Assembly: GCA_020718965.1 (NCBI GenBank)
Contig: DYRE01000167.1
Span: 1-5,258, forward strand
Source: Desulfomonile tiedjei
GTDB lineage: Bacteria; Desulfobacterota; Desulfomonilia; Desulfomonilales; Desulfomonilaceae
Direction: 5' to 3'
Length of the DNA stretch: 5,258 nt
Shown here: piece after piece, positions 4,151-5,258 of the stretch
Layout of the letters: every line of letters starts with the position of its first letter
How positions within the stretch are numbered: the stretch's first letter is position 1
Made by a program: the position numbers and the translations under genes
The notes under the pieces: model-generated
The model's input: only the letters and a program-made list of their open reading frames with translations
Databases searched by the model: none
What the model was told of the DNA's origin: nothing

Positions 4151-5258
4151 TTAGTAGGCGACCCTCTCGCGTTTTTCCATTACAAATGGGGAGAGGTGTT
4201 CACCATATCGCTTCACAAATGGTTCGAGGTAATCAGAGCCTCGAATGATTCCCCTGCAGGTGGGGGAATCACAGTGGCACTCGAATAATGGCATATCTTC
4301 ACCATACAACATGGCATAGTCCAGGGTAATCTGTTCACCTGGCAGAATATCGCGCCTTGCGACCACATTAAGTCCCTCAAACCAGGCATTGGGATCGCAT
4401 GCATGATTTAAGGGTTTCCAATGAGAACTATCCTTCTCCCACATGACATAGATTTCATCGGTCAGCGGATATGCATGGCGGAAGAACAATTCTTGATCTT
4501 CCTGAGACCAGTTTTTTCTAACAAAGCCTTTGGTGACCAATGTTTGAGGATGGCCTTCAAATGAGATGATGGTTTCCCCGGCAGCCACAGGCTTTATGGC
4601 ATAAGTCCCAAACCCTTCGCGTAAGTCAAACCGGACCGCCCATTTGGTTTGATTCCGTGTGTGGCGGGCAATCGCTGCCCGGAATAGATTTTCGACAAAG
4701 AATTTGTGCCCCCGAGGATCGTATTTCAAGATGAAATCGGCCGTGCCCGGATCGTCCGGTGCGTAGAACATCCCGGCGTTGGGGTTAATCTCAAGCATGA
4801 ACAGTTCTCCGTCTTCGCTCATTCGAATATCACAACGGCCGTATCCCGATCCGTTCAGTCCGAGGAACATTTTCTTTGACATGTCCTGCAATCGTGTAAC
4901 AAGGTCTGGTTGATCGACAGGGATGCATTTCATCTCGTTATATGTGACCCATTTCATGTTTTCATGCTTGAATGTTTCGCCTGCCGGAAACCGGAATTCA
5001 ACCGGACCAAAAGCTATGGGATTGGATGGGTCATCCGCGTTTTCAAGTATCAATACAGAGAATTCCCTACCCTCAATAAATTCTTCAACCAATGCACCAC
5101 CGAATCGGTTGACCATCCGCTCTACTTGAACTCTCAACTGGTCTATATTATCGACTTTTGATTCTTTCAACAGGCCAACGCTGGCATAGGAATTGGGATG
5201 CTTAACCAATAACGGGTACCGCAATCCTGAGACTCTCCGATCAATGGAGGTCACATCT
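4151..5258 (-). CDS. ATP-grasp ligase-SET methyltransferase fusion protein (5' end outside window)
   Basis: The visible 368 residues join two enzyme domains. Numbering is from the GTG codon at 5254. The reading frame continues past it to the window edge, so the true start is not seen. Residues 1-190 are the central and C-terminal parts of a D-Ala-D-Ala-ligase-like ATP-grasp domain: YPLLVKHP with ATP-binding Lys18, VEEFIEGREFSV (56-67), and YGRCDIR...LEINPNAGM (138-162). Asp142, Glu155 and Asn157 fit the Mg-binding triad at exactly the spacing of E. coli DdlB (257, 270, 272). Residues 206-345 are a SET domain: REGFGTYAI (212-220), LNHACDPNAW (282-291), the catalytic-type GEQITLDY (306-313), and a post-SET cluster C326-x-C328-x4-C333 with C286. 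It should thus bind ATP and an amino or carboxyl substrate, and also SAM. The substrate is unknown. No membrane segment is visible. A terminator follows 37 bases downstream. Confidence 0.9.
   Translation of the reverse strand, partial: DVTSIDRRVSGLRYPLLVKHPNSYASVGLLKESKVDNIDQLRVQVERMVNRFGGALVEEFIEGREFSVLILENADDPSNPIAFGPVEFRFPAGETFKHENMKWVTYNEMKCIPVDQPDLVTRLQDMSKKMFLGLNGSGYGRCDIRMSEDGELFMLEINPNAGMFYAPDDPGTADFILKYDPRGHKFFVENLFRAAIARHTRNQTKWAVRFDLREGFGTYAIKPVAAGETIISFEGHPQTLVTKGFVRKNWSQEDQELFFRHAYPLTDEIYVMWEKDSSHWKPLNHACDPNAWFEGLNVVARRDILPGEQITLDYAMLYGEDMPLFECHCDSPTCRGIIRGSDYLEPFVKRYGEHLSPFVMEKRERVAY

Noticed and set aside
4910..5161. Plus-strand open frames opposite the ATP-grasp region
   Set aside because: They are antisense to a conserved domain and show no ribosome-binding site or family features.
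5252..5254. GTG at 5254 as the true start of the ATP-grasp-SET gene
   Set aside because: The frame stays open to the window edge, and the ATP-grasp domain would lack its N-terminal half, so the codon is taken as internal.

Overview
The window looks like an ordinary bacterial chromosome segment of moderate, slightly AT-leaning composition. It has compact genes, Shine-Dalgarno-led starts, one TTG start and intrinsic terminators. The gene mix (a plant/cyanobacterial-type aldo/keto reductase, a HlyIII-family membrane protein, paired bacterial Yip1-domain proteins, and an ATP-grasp protein fused to a SET domain) would fit an uncultured Chloroflexota/Anaerolineae-like bacterium. That placement is an impression from gene content only. 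No mobile element, tRNA, rRNA or CRISPR array is visible.

Layout. Positions 1-179 (minus) hold the first 59 codons of rnc (ribonuclease III), cut by the left edge. The 259-base gap at 180-438 is a divergent control region. On the minus strand it carries a good rnc promoter, a long leader hairpin, and a second hairpin that would bury the rnc ribosome-binding site and start codon. On the plus strand it carries an extended -10 element behind a perfect palindrome for the next gene. Three plus-strand genes follow: an aldo/keto reductase (439-1368), a HlyIII/PAQR-type membrane protein (1444-2088, TTG start) and a small VOC-fold protein (2107-2475). A strong bidirectional terminator at 2502-2545 separates them from the minus-strand block.

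The minus-strand block, in transcription order from the right edge, is a protein joining a D-Ala-D-Ala-ligase-like ATP-grasp domain to a SET methyltransferase domain with post-SET cysteines (4151-5258, N-terminus outside the window). It is followed by an intrinsic terminator and then two paralogous Yip1-family membrane proteins (4062-3304 and 3293-2553). In the Yip1 pair the second gene's Shine-Dalgarno overlaps the first gene's stop codon, so they are almost surely co-translated.

The most interesting items are (a) the rnc leader, where one 7-base segment can pair either with an upstream copy of its complement or with the start codon region, suggesting RNase III autoregulation by alternative structures, and (b) the ATP-grasp-SET fusion, in which the metal-binding residues of the ligase half and the SAM, catalytic and zinc motifs of the SET half all appear intact.
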